6,860 nt of DNA from an uncultured bacterium (GTDB lineage: Bacteria > Bacillota_I > Bacilli_A > RF39 > UBA660), in contig CASEKZ010000045.1 in NCBI GenBank assembly GCA_949288625.1, positions 1 through 6,860 of the forward strand, given 5' to 3'. Below are positions 1 through 5,684 of this stretch, piece after piece. The number at the start of each line of letters is the position of its first letter. Position 1 is the stretch's first letter. The notes beneath the pieces are model-generated. The model saw only the letters and a list, made by a program, of their open reading frames with translations, was not told the DNA's origin and searched no databases. The translations under genes were made by a program, and so were the position numbers.

Positions 1-1
1 T

Positions 2-3000
2 CATAGTGCCGCTGACTTAAAACTCGTTTTTTTACTTAACAATAAAAATAGTTATGAGTATGCTAAGTATTTTCCTCATGTTTGGAGTGAGAATAAACAA
101 ACTAGGTATTACGCAAACAATATGGAAGAAATGAAAGCTATTTCAGATGGTTTGCTTAAAGAGTTTAACAAACGAAAGATTGCTATTAAAAACGCTGGTA
201 AGGATGAGCATAAAGATGTAAAAGGTAAAATAGGTTATAAAAACTTTTCTTGTTATTATCTTATAATTTGTGATTGTTATAGAAAGATAAAGGATTTTGA
301 CATAATTAACGAGCTTTTAAAAGCTGATGAGAATTATGGATTTTCACTTTTCTTCGTTGATTCAAATCTCGGTGGCATACCACCTACATGTTCTTCTTTT
401 GTTTTTATTGAAAAAGAAAAAAGCTATATATTAGAACCTAAGGGTGAAAATAACATAACAAGAGCTTTTACCTTGAATAATCTTCCGGTTATAAACATGG
501 AGTTAATATCTGCTAGTTTATCTAACATACCAATAATGGCTAAAGAAGGTAAATCAGAATTACCAAAGAGTCTTACTTTTTTAGAGATGTATAACGTATC
601 TAAAATTGAACAACTTAACATTCTTAACAGATGGGAAATTAATGATCCGGTAACCAACTTAAAAACACCGATTGGAATACACGCCGATAAAGAGTTGTTC
701 ATTCTTGACTTACATGAAAAAGCCCATGGACCGCACGGACTTATCGCGGGTTCTACTGGTTCAGGTAAATCAGAATTTATAATAACGTTTGTTTTATCGA
801 TGGCGATTAACTTTCATCCAAACGAAGTTCAATTCGTACTTATCGACTATAAAGGTGGAGGACTTGCAGGAGCATTTGAAAACCGGGAAAAAGGAATATG
901 TTTACCACATCTAGCGGGGACTATAACCAATCTTGATACGGCCGAGATGAATAGAACGCTTGTTTCTATAAATAGTGAACTTAAAAGAAGGCAAAGAAAG
1001 TTTAATGAGGTTCGTGATAAGTTAGGAGAAGGAACCATTGATATATATAAGTATCAAAAATTATATAGACAAGGAGTAATAAAAGAGCCTATCGCACACT
1101 TATTTATTATTTCAGATGAGTTTGCGGAATTAAAAAGCCAGCAGCCAGAATTCATGAGTGAGCTTATATCTACCGCTCGTATTGGTCGTTCATTAGGAGT
1201 ACACTTAATTTTAGCAACCCAAAAGCCAAGTGGTGTTGTAAACGATCAGATATGGGCAAACTCGAAGTTTAAGATATGTCTTAAGGTTCAGGATAGAGGA
1301 GATTCCATGGAGATGCTTAAAAGACCGGATGCCGCAAGCATAAAAGAAACTGGTAGATTTTATTTACAAGTTGGGTATGATGAATACTTTGACATTGGTC
1401 AGTCGGGTTATTCTGGAGCAAAGTATGTTCCGTCTGATCGGGTAATAAAAAAAGTAGATGATTCCATTAACTACATTAATAATATTGGTTATGATGTAAA
1501 AACAATTAGTGATCAAATCGAAAATAATAAGTTAAATGATTTAGGTGATCAATTAACAAACATCGTAAGGTATATTGTTGATATAGCCAAGAAAGAAAAA
1601 ATAAAAATTCAAAAATTATGGCTTAGCAGTATCCCAGAGATTATTTATCTTGATGATTTAAAAGAAAAGTATGAATATCAACCAAAATCATATGAGATTA
1701 ATCCAATAATTGGAGAGTATGATAATCCTTCTAGCCAAACCCAAGGGCTTTTAACGATAAATTTAACAAAAGTTGGAAGTGCTCTTGTGTATGGAATAAG
1801 TGGTAGTGGGAAGGAGAATTTACTAACTACGTTAATAACGTCAATATGTACTGAACATTCACCGGATGAAGTAAATTTATACATAATGGATTTCGGAGCA
1901 GAAACTCTTAAGATTTTTAATAAGTTTCCTCAAGTGGGATCAATAATAACGCAAGAGGATAATGACTTAATGCTAGATACGTTAATCATGTTAGAAAAAG
2001 AGTGCGAGCGAAGAAAAAATTTGTTTATTGATTATGCTGGAAATTATAATAATTACATAAACGAAAGTGGTCAAAAACTTCCACTATTAGTTTTAGTAAT
2101 AAATTATTATGAAATATTTGCTGAGTCAAATCCAAAAATAGCTGAAGCTTTAAATAATATGATAAGGGATTGTGATAAATACGGACTTAAGTTTGTTGTT
2201 ACAACCGCAACTAATAATTCGATTAGAATGAGGGTAGCTCAGTTATTTCAAAATAAAATATCCCTTCAGCAAAATGATCCTATGGAATATAGATCTTTGG
2301 TTGGAGCACCTAAAGGAGTCATTCCTAAAAAGATGTTTGGCCGTGGTATAGTATCACTTGAGGGTACGGGTTATGAATTTCAAACGGCATATATTTCCGA
2401 GAAAACAAAGATTAATAAAACCATAAGAGAGTTAGCTCAAACGCTAAATGAGCGATTTAAGACAAAAGCGTTATCAGCTGCTAAACTACCGGAGGTTGTA
2501 ACTTATGATATGGTATCGTCTAAAATAGAAAACATCCAAAACGTTCCAATTGGATATTCTTTAGATACGAAAGAGTTATTTACTTACGACTTTGATAAAG
2601 ATTGTGTAACGATGATGCTTTCAAATAACTTAGATAATGCAAAAGGCTTTGTATACGCACTTAATAAGATATTTGAAAACACCGCTAATACTGACGTTTT
2701 AGTAATTGATACAACAGCTACTTTAGAGCAACAAAACGTTACCAAGGAAATTATGAATAAAAACTTTAATAATGCATTAATAAACATAATAAAAGAGGTT
2801 AATAAAGAAGCCGAAGGTAAGAAAAGAGTATTTATATTTTATGGATTTGAAAAGTTTAAAAATAGCATTCAAGATAATTATTTACAATATTATAACTCAC
2901 TTTTTGAAAACATAAATAAATTCAAGAACTCAAAGATGATTTTAGTTGATAATTATGAATCGTTTAAAAAAGTAGAAATAGAAAATTGGTATCTTAATGC

Positions 3001-3181
3001 TATTAATAACGCAGATGGTATATGGATAGGAGAAGGTGCGTTAGAGCAAAACCTTATTAAGTTTGATAATGCATCTGATAGCATAAGAAAAGAAACATTT
3101 AATGATTTAGCAGTTGTTTGTAATAATGGTAAACCAGAAGTCATTAAACATGTTACTTTCGGGGGTAAAAATGAACAATAA
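2..3181 (+). CDS. essC: EssC/YukB-type T7SS FtsK/SpoIIIE ATPase, 5'-truncated by the window edge
   Basis: This is the membrane motor ATPase of Firmicutes type VII secretion, which recognises WXG100 substrates and powers their export. The frame is open from base 2, and the 40 codons before the ATG at 122 read as EssC-like sequence (DLKLVFLL, then FPHVWSEN), so 122 is an internal Met and the start lies outside the window. About 1059 of a usual ~1450-1500 residues are visible; the FHA and transmembrane part is missing. Numbered from Met122, ATPase domain 1 is intact: Walker A GSTGSGKS 210-217 (749-772), DYKGGG 242-247, Walker B FIISDE ending D332-E333 (1115-1120), then STARIGRSLGVH and the ATQKPSGVV sensor-like segment. 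Domain 2 has Walker A GISGSGKE 558-565, with Glu where Ser/Thr is usual, and LVLVINYYE (~656-664) at the Walker B site. Domain 3 (~800-1010) has no visible P-loop but keeps the family's GIWIGEG segment near the C-terminus. It ends in TAA, overlapping esaB by 11 bp. Family assignment is firm; loss of ATPase activity in domains 2 and 3 is inferred. Confidence 0.95.
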   Translation, partial: HSAADLKLVFLLNNKNSYEYAKYFPHVWSENKQTRYYANNMEEMKAISDGLLKEFNKRKIAIKNAGKDEHKDVKGKIGYKNFSCYYLIICDCYRKIKDFDIINELLKADENYGFSLFFVDSNLGGIPPTCSSFVFIEKEKSYILEPKGENNITRAFTLNNLPVINMELISASLSNIPIMAKEGKSELPKSLTFLEMYNVSKIEQLNILNRWEINDPVTNLKTPIGIHADKELFILDLHEKAHGPHGLIAGSTGSGKSEFIITFVLSMAINFHPNEVQFVLIDYKGGGLAGAFENREKGICLPHLAGTITNLDTAEMNRTLVSINSELKRRQRKFNEVRDKLGEGTIDIYKYQKLYRQGVIKEPIAHLFIISDEFAELKSQQPEFMSELISTARIGRSLGVHLILATQKPSGVVNDQIWANSKFKICLKVQDRGDSMEMLKRPDAASIKETGRFYLQVGYDEYFDIGQSGYSGAKYVPSDRVIKKVDDSINYINNIGYDVKTISDQIENNKLNDLGDQLTNIVRYIVDIAKKEKIKIQKLWLSSIPEIIYLDDLKEKYEYQPKSYEINPIIGEYDNPSSQTQGLLTINLTKVGSALVYGISGSGKENLLTTLITSICTEHSPDEVNLYIMDFGAETLKIFNKFPQVGSIITQEDNDLMLDTLIMLEKECERRKNLFIDYAGNYNNYINESGQKLPLLVLVINYYEIFAESNPKIAEALNNMIRDCDKYGLKFVVTTATNNSIRMRVAQLFQNKISLQQNDPMEYRSLVGAPKGVIPKKMFGRGIVSLEGTGYEFQTAYISEKTKINKTIRELAQTLNERFKTKALSAAKLPEVVTYDMVSSKIENIQNVPIGYSLDTKELFTYDFDKDCVTMMLSNNLDNAKGFVYALNKIFENTANTDVLVIDTTATLEQQNVTKEIMNKNFNNALINIIKEVNKEAEGKKRVFIFYGFEKFKNSIQDNYLQYYNSLFENINKFKNSKMILVDNYESFKKVEIENWYLNAINNADGIWIGEGALEQNLIKFDNASDSIRKETFNDLAVVCNNGKPEVIKHVTFGGKNEQ

Positions 3182-3428
3182 CAAAGTTTTAGTTAGATTA
3201 ACCGTTCCCGATCTTGATGAGTCTTATGATGTTTTTATACCAATAAATAGAAAAATAGGAAACGTTATTGAGCTTTTAAATAAGTCGCTTAACGAGATGA
3301 CAAAGGGTACTTATGTTGGAAATAAAAAGCAAAATTTATATAACAAATATACGTCTTCTAGATATAATAATAATTTATTGGTAATTGAAACTGATATAAG
3401 AAACGGAACTCATATAATTCTCATATAA
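3171..3428 (+). CDS. esaB: EsaB/YukD-like ubiquitin-fold T7SS accessory protein
   Basis: This 85-aa protein resembles YukD/EsaB, the small cytosolic ubiquitin-like component encoded in nearly all T7SSb loci and needed for, or regulating, secretion. Visible family features are an N-terminal strand (KVLVRLTVPD, residues 5-14), a second strand and helix (YDVFIPINRKIGNVIELLNK, about 19-38), and a C-terminal ETDIRNGTHIILI (73-85), which parallels the D-x-I-x-x-G-x-x-L ending of EsaB/YukD. The length matches the ~80-aa family. The ATG at 3171 is chosen because GGGGG (3161-3165) sits just upstream at normal spacing and the fold begins directly after it; upstream in-frame starts such as TTG 3114 lie deep within essC and lack this site. 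The start overlaps the essC stop by 11 bp, so translational coupling with essC is likely. There is no C-terminal Gly-Gly, as expected for this non-conjugating family. The call rests on pattern, length and position. Confidence 0.87.
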   Translation: MNNNKVLVRLTVPDLDESYDVFIPINRKIGNVIELLNKSLNEMTKGTYVGNKKQNLYNKYTSSRYNNNLLVIETDIRNGTHIILI

Positions 3429-3502
3429 AATTAACAAAAAACATATAAAAAACTAAAAATCAGTAAAAAAAATAACAAAAAATGTAAATTTTTTCGTAAA
3501 AT

Positions 3503-3528
3503 TATACAAAAACAATTGTTTTTGTATA
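3503..3528. promoter_or_regulatory. 26-bp perfect palindrome, candidate operator
   Basis: The axis lies between 3515 and 3516. The left half is TATACAAAAACAA and the right half is its exact reverse complement. The right half contains the candidate -35 box (3516-3521), so a dimeric repressor bound here would block RNA polymerase. With a match chance of about 0.34 per base pair at ~80% AT, a 26-bp perfect dyad at a given site is expected at under 1 in 1,000,000. It could also form an all but GC-free hairpin in RNA ending the essC-esaB transcript, but it lacks the usual GC-rich stem. Confidence 0.6.
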
Positions 3529-3544
3529 TAACATATGTTATATT
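3516..3544 (+). promoter_or_regulatory. Candidate sigma-A promoter for the esx-like gene cluster
   Basis: TTGTTT (3516-3521) and TATATT (3539-3544) are separated by exactly 17 bp and are close to the TTGACA/TATAAT consensus. The start of transcription would fall near 3551, giving a leader of about 54 nt before the ATG at 3605. The region lies in the only sizeable gap of the window, just upstream of the small-protein operon. AT-rich sequence throws up -10-like boxes by chance, so the exact boxes are provisional. Both elements fall inside the adjacent palindromes, which fits a regulated promoter. Confidence 0.5.
3526..3543. promoter_or_regulatory. 18-bp perfect palindrome over the promoter spacer and -10 box
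   Basis: ATATAACATATGTTATAT is its own reverse complement (axis between 3534 and 3535). It abuts and overlaps by three bases the 26-bp palindrome on its left, and covers the spacer and most of the -10 element. The two differ in sequence, so they may bind different factors or form a composite operator. The low-complexity TA-rich sequence makes a chance dyad more plausible here than for the 26-bp one. Confidence 0.45.
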
Positions 3545-3586
3545 TAAATCAAGATAAGCAACATATTTCGAGTATGTAAACATTGT

Positions 3587-3593
3587 AAAGGAG
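3587..3593 (+). promoter_or_regulatory. Shine-Dalgarno site deciding the start at 3605
   Basis: AAAGGAG lies 11 nt before the ATG at 3605. It overlaps the in-frame GTG at 3593, which therefore cannot be served by this site. This supports ATG 3605 as the start, although the spacing is a little long. Confidence 0.7.
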
Positions 3594-3604
3594 TGTATAA
3601 TAAG

Positions 3605-3937
3605 ATGGCAAAAGACACGGTTGCGATTAACGAAAATGAAATAAATAGCCAAATATTAAACATTACTAACGCTAGTGATAGTCTAAGAAAACTATTTAAT
3701 GAAATTTTTGATTTAGCAGAAGATTCTTTAGCTTATTCTAATTGTACTGCTCTTAATAAATGGCGTTCTAACATATCACAATTAAAGGATGATTGTAACA
3801 ACGTTATTAATAACCTTTCTTCTTATAAAGAAGACTTGGTTAAGATTAAAATGTTACATTATGATGAAATGGTTGAATTATCTAGAAAAATACAAAGTAA
3901 AGCGGTTGTAGAAGGAAAAGAATATGAACATCTATAA
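3605..3937 (+). CDS. Small helical WXG100-like protein with degenerate WRS motif
   Basis: This 110-aa acidic protein is predicted to be almost entirely helical and has no signal peptide or membrane segment. It is the first gene after the promoter region and lies 20 bp before a clear WXG100 gene. Trp53-Arg54-Ser55 (NKWRSNI) sits mid-protein where the WXG turn of the hairpin is expected, with helical stretches on both sides (about 10-45 and 56-100). The Gly is replaced by Ser and there is no C-terminal YxxxD/E, so it is at best a degenerate family member; it could instead be a helical partner protein like those encoded beside T7SSb substrates. Residues 22-29 (NASDSLRK) resemble the EssC C-terminal segment NASDSIRK. 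A role as a co-secreted partner or chaperone is inferred from size and context. No specific family is recognised. Confidence 0.7.
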   Translation: MAKDTVAINENEINSQILNITNASDSLRKLFNEIFDLAEDSLAYSNCTALNKWRSNISQLKDDCNNVINNLSSYKEDLVKIKMLHYDEMVELSRKIQSKAVVEGKEYEHL

Positions 3938-3940
3938 CCA

Positions 3941-3950
3941 AAAAGGGAGG
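3941..3950 (+). promoter_or_regulatory. Strong Shine-Dalgarno site of the WRG WXG100 gene
   Basis: AAAAGGGAGG is the most extensive ribosome binding site in the window and lies 7 nt before the ATG at 3958. It suggests that this WXG100 protein is made in larger amounts than its neighbours, as is usual for EsxA-type proteins. Confidence 0.8.
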
Positions 3951-3957
3951 AAAGTAT

Positions 3958-4275
3958 ATGGCAGATATTGGAAGTGCAACCTTTGGATATGATGCATCTG
4001 GTAAAAGAGAGTACTTAGAGGAAATAAGAGCAAAAGTTATTGAAACAGCTGCAAATGATGCAAGAGATATAGCAGCAATCAATGAGGCTGTTGATCAAAA
4101 CTGGAGAGGTACTGCAGCAGAACAATTTAAGACTGCTCTACAAAGGGATACTAACGAAATTTCAACTTCATTAGAAGAGTTGTATACTCAGTTAGTAAAT
4201 GAAATTAATAATATAGGAAATGCAATAGCAGATTTTGATAATGGTTTAATGAGCCAATTAAACCAAGGAGAGTAG
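3958..4275 (+). CDS. WXG100 family protein (EsxA-like), WRG motif
   Basis: This is a 105-aa helical-hairpin protein of the ESAT-6/WXG100 family, the small proteins exported as dimers by type VII secretion. Trp49-Arg50-Gly51, in the context DQNWRGTAAEQF, is a textbook WXG turn: it follows a first helix (about 17-44) and precedes a second (about 53-97). The protein is Ala- and Glu-rich, with no signal peptide or membrane segment, and the length is typical. No YxxxD/E is seen after the second helix, so the export signal may be supplied by a partner; the next gene's product carries one. Translation is favoured by the strong site at 3941-3950. It ends in TAG, which overlaps the ribosome binding site of the next gene, so the two are probably co-translated. 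Of the esx-like genes here it is the best match to a core EsxA-type protein. Confidence 0.94.
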   Translation: MADIGSATFGYDASGKREYLEEIRAKVIETAANDARDIAAINEAVDQNWRGTAAEQFKTALQRDTNEISTSLEELYTQLVNEINNIGNAIADFDNGLMSQLNQGE

Positions 4276-4286
4276 GAGGTTAGTTT

Positions 4287-4766
4287 ATGAGTATATCAAG
4301 TTCATTTGAAACATTAAAACGTGCTGGTGATTCTATTTCTACAAAATTTGATTCTATAAGGAATAATTTTGAAAGTGCAATAGGAACATATGTTGGTACG
4401 TTTGGTAACGAATTAAAAAACGGAAACATGACCGGTATTAACTATGCAAACGCAAGTGCAATAAATACAGCTATAGAAAATTGGTTATCAAAAATTGACC
4501 AAGATTTACAACAAATAGAAGCTGTTGATGCATCAGGTGCATTTAAAGGTGAACAATTCACTACTGCAATTCAAGAATTTATTATTGCGGTTAGAGATAC
4601 TTGCCATAATGTTGCATCTAATTTAAGAGAGTTTCAAGATATATTAAATAGAGCAATCGCAGCATACAAACAAAGAGATGCTCAATTAAAGAGCGACATT
4701 GGAAGTGCTTCAGAGAGTGTAAAATCTCAAGCTACAGAGTACGGACAAGTTAGCCATCAAGGATAA
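4287..4766 (+). CDS. Extended WXG100-like protein with FKG turn and YxxxD export motif
   Basis: This 159-aa helical protein seems to be an enlarged WXG100 relative. The turn is Phe86-Lys87-Gly88 (ASGAFKGEQF), with Phe in place of Trp, between helices at about 54-80 and 89-131. Tyr127-Lys-Gln-Arg-Asp131 matches the YxxxD/E signal that T7SS substrates carry at the end of the second helix, and it is the only such match near a C-terminus among the six small proteins. It has an unusual ~45-residue N-terminal extension (SSFETLKRAGDSISTKF...) and a ~28-residue Ser-rich tail. The start is set by AGGAGG (4274-4279), 7 nt before the ATG, overlapping the stop of the upstream WXG100 gene. Tight linkage suggests that the two form a heterodimer with this one bearing the signal. 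No membrane segment or toxin domain is visible. The family link is inferred from motif and layout. Confidence 0.85.
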   Translation: MSISSSFETLKRAGDSISTKFDSIRNNFESAIGTYVGTFGNELKNGNMTGINYANASAINTAIENWLSKIDQDLQQIEAVDASGAFKGEQFTTAIQEFIIAVRDTCHNVASNLREFQDILNRAIAAYKQRDAQLKSDIGSASESVKSQATEYGQVSHQG

Positions 4767-4771
4767 TTTTT

Positions 4772-5071
4772 ATGAGTCCAGAGCTATATGAAATGCAAAG
4801 GGATAAAACCAGATATAGTAATTTAAAGGAGAACATTAAGTATGCAATTAATGTTCTTTCTGCTACTGGTTTTAAAGATGACTTTGAGCAAGCAAAAAAA
4901 GCGGCAAGAGACGGGTACGTTATAAATGGTAATAGTAAAGTGGTTAACTCTATAGAAAATTGTAGGAATGATGTTAATCTTGCTGTTAATAAATTAAGAA
5001 AGTTGTATAATTTGGTTTCTGGTTCTTTAACTGATTTAAAGGAAGATATTAGGAATTATGAAGAGGAATGA
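4772..5071 (+). CDS. Small helical protein of the T7SS cluster, no WXG motif
   Basis: This 99-aa charged, mainly helical protein has no Trp, signal peptide or membrane segment. Helices are likely at about 5-30 and 55-95, joined by a less regular middle (ATGFKDDF, 31-38, and DGYVINGNS, 47-55). Only 5 bp separate it from the preceding stop; the ribosome binding site AAGGA (4759-4763) lies in the 3' end of that gene. It is followed directly by a WXG100 gene. Position and architecture recall the short helical proteins (for example DUF5082- or DUF5344-type) that accompany T7SSb LXG substrates and act as partners, but I cannot assign it to either. Residues 25-38 (AINVLS...F) resemble residues 29-42 of the protein encoded at 5352, so the two may be distant paralogues. 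It ends in the only TGA stop among these genes. Confidence 0.72.
   Translation: MSPELYEMQRDKTRYSNLKENIKYAINVLSATGFKDDFEQAKKAARDGYVINGNSKVVNSIENCRNDVNLAVNKLRKLYNLVSGSLTDLKEDIRNYEEE
5061..5067 (+). promoter_or_regulatory. Shine-Dalgarno site deciding the start at 5073
   Basis: AAGAGGA lies 5 nt before the ATG at 5073, inside the end of the upstream gene. The in-frame ATG at 5058 lies upstream of this site and would add five residues (MKRND) before the typical WXG100 N-terminus, so 5073 is preferred. Confidence 0.7.
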
Positions 5072-5072
5072 T

Positions 5073-5351
5073 ATGGCAACAATTAACGCTGATACGTCTA
5101 AAATGATTGATTGTGGTAATGACATTATAAGAAAAGCAACGCAATGTGGCGACGTTTTAAATAATGTTTTTAACAGACTAGAAAACATTGATAAAACCGC
5201 ATGGAGTGGTGTTACTGCGCAAAGGTATGCACAACAAGTCCATAATCAAAGGGGTCAATATCAAAGTTTAGTGAACGCCTTAATTAATTATGGTAAGGTT
5301 ATTAAAAATGCGGGCGATAGACTAGAAAATAACATAAGGAAGTATGATTAG
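5073..5351 (+). CDS. WXG100 family protein, WSG motif
   Basis: This 92-aa protein is a second clear WXG100 member. Trp44-Ser45-Gly46, in the context KTAWSGVTAQRYAQQV, sits at the canonical position between helices at about 8-38 and 47-88. The length is typical and there is no signal peptide. No YxxxD/E occurs near the C-terminus, which ends NNIRKYD, so export may depend on a partner. The start overlaps the coding end of the neighbour (TGA 5069-5071, ATG 5073) and its TAG is directly followed by the ATG of the next gene at 5352, so the three genes are tightly coupled. It lies between two similar-sized helical proteins without WXG, and a three-gene partner set is plausible. It differs clearly from the WXG100 protein at 3958, so this is not a recent duplication. 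Two cysteines (13 and 25) in the first helix are unusual for the family. Confidence 0.94.
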   Translation: MATINADTSKMIDCGNDIIRKATQCGDVLNNVFNRLENIDKTAWSGVTAQRYAQQVHNQRGQYQSLVNALINYGKVIKNAGDRLENNIRKYD

Positions 5352-5648
5352 ATGTCAACATTAAAACTAGATTCTTATAATATGAAAAACAGGTGTATAC
5401 CAAGAATAGATGATTTGATTGAAACGTTAAAAAATGCTAAAAATTATTTATCTTATAACTCGTTACCTTCGAATTTCAAACATAGAGGTCAACTGGAAAG
5501 TGTAATTGATTCTATTAATTCTTGTATAAATAATTTAAGAAACGTAAAAAATTATATAACTGAGAGTGATGATTCTTTTGATAGAATATTACAAGATATT
5601 ACACAAGATTCTCAAAAGTTACCTACAAATATTATAAATAGAAGATAA
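5352..5648 (+). CDS. Small helical protein of the T7SS cluster, last gene before the hairpin
   Basis: This 98-aa protein is predicted to be mostly helical, with no Trp, signal peptide or membrane segment. Helices are likely at about 17-35 and 46-85, with a Pro/Gly-containing middle (NSLPSNFKHRG, 36-46). The ATG directly abuts the TAG of the upstream WXG100 gene; AAGGAAG (5336-5342) at 9 nt spacing serves as its ribosome binding site. A local match to the product of the gene at 4772 (A-x-N-x-L-S then F eight residues on) and a similar layout suggest distant paralogy, with the WXG100 gene between them. Its TAA stop lies at the base of the hairpin at 5647-5668, marking the likely end of the cluster. 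Function is unknown; a partner or substrate of the secretion system is inferred from context only. Confidence 0.7.
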   Translation: MSTLKLDSYNMKNRCIPRIDDLIETLKNAKNYLSYNSLPSNFKHRGQLESVIDSINSCINNLRNVKNYITESDDSFDRILQDITQDSQKLPTNIINRR

Positions 5649-5668
5649 AGACCATTTTTATGGTCTTT
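5647..5668 (+). terminator. Terminator-like hairpin after the small-protein cluster
   Basis: AAAGACCAT (5647-5655) and ATGGTCTTT (5660-5668) form a perfect 9-bp stem with a TTTT loop. The left arm begins within the TAA stop of the upstream gene. The 3' side ends in CTTTTATAG, a short T-run, so termination is probably partial. Only 16 bp separate the hairpin from the next ATG, leaving no room for a separate promoter, so the downstream gene most likely depends on readthrough. Confidence 0.65.
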
Positions 5669-5684
5669 TATAGTTGAGGTTAAA

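Noticed and set aside
122..124. ATG at 122 as the start of the EssC-like gene
   Set aside because: The frame is open back to base 2 and the preceding 40 codons are EssC-like, so this is an internal Met of a gene cut by the window edge.
3114..3170. Longer EsaB starting from TTG 3114
   Set aside because: It would overlap essC by 68 bp and add 19 residues without EsaB character; the GGGGG site points to ATG 3171.
3477..3494. A/T-only hairpin (AAAAAAT, loop GTAA, ATTTTTT) as terminator of essC-esaB
   Set aside because: A 7-bp stem with no GC pair is unstable and expected by chance in such A- and T-rich sequence.
3593..3604. GTG 3593 as the start of the 110-aa protein
   Set aside because: It overlaps the AAAGGAG ribosome binding site itself; ATG 3605 is served by that site.
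3431..3652. Minus-strand 73-aa open frame across the esaB-esx gap
   Set aside because: Its Phe/Leu/Ile-rich translation arises from the poly-A-rich + strand, it runs through the palindromes and promoter, and it overlaps the 3605 gene.
424..4082. Open frames of 60-95 codons on the minus strand opposite essC and the small genes
   Set aside because: They lie opposite well-supported coding sequence, show no recognisable domain and have leucine/serine-rich composition typical of antisense shadows.
5058..5072. ATG 5058 as the start of the WSG WXG100 protein
   Set aside because: It lies ahead of the AAGAGGA site that serves ATG 5073 and adds five atypical residues.
5069..5086. UGA read as Trp (Mycoplasma-type code)
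   Set aside because: All Trp codons in the recognised genes are TGG, and reading through TGA 5069 gives only four more codons before TAA, overlapping the next start; the standard code fits better.
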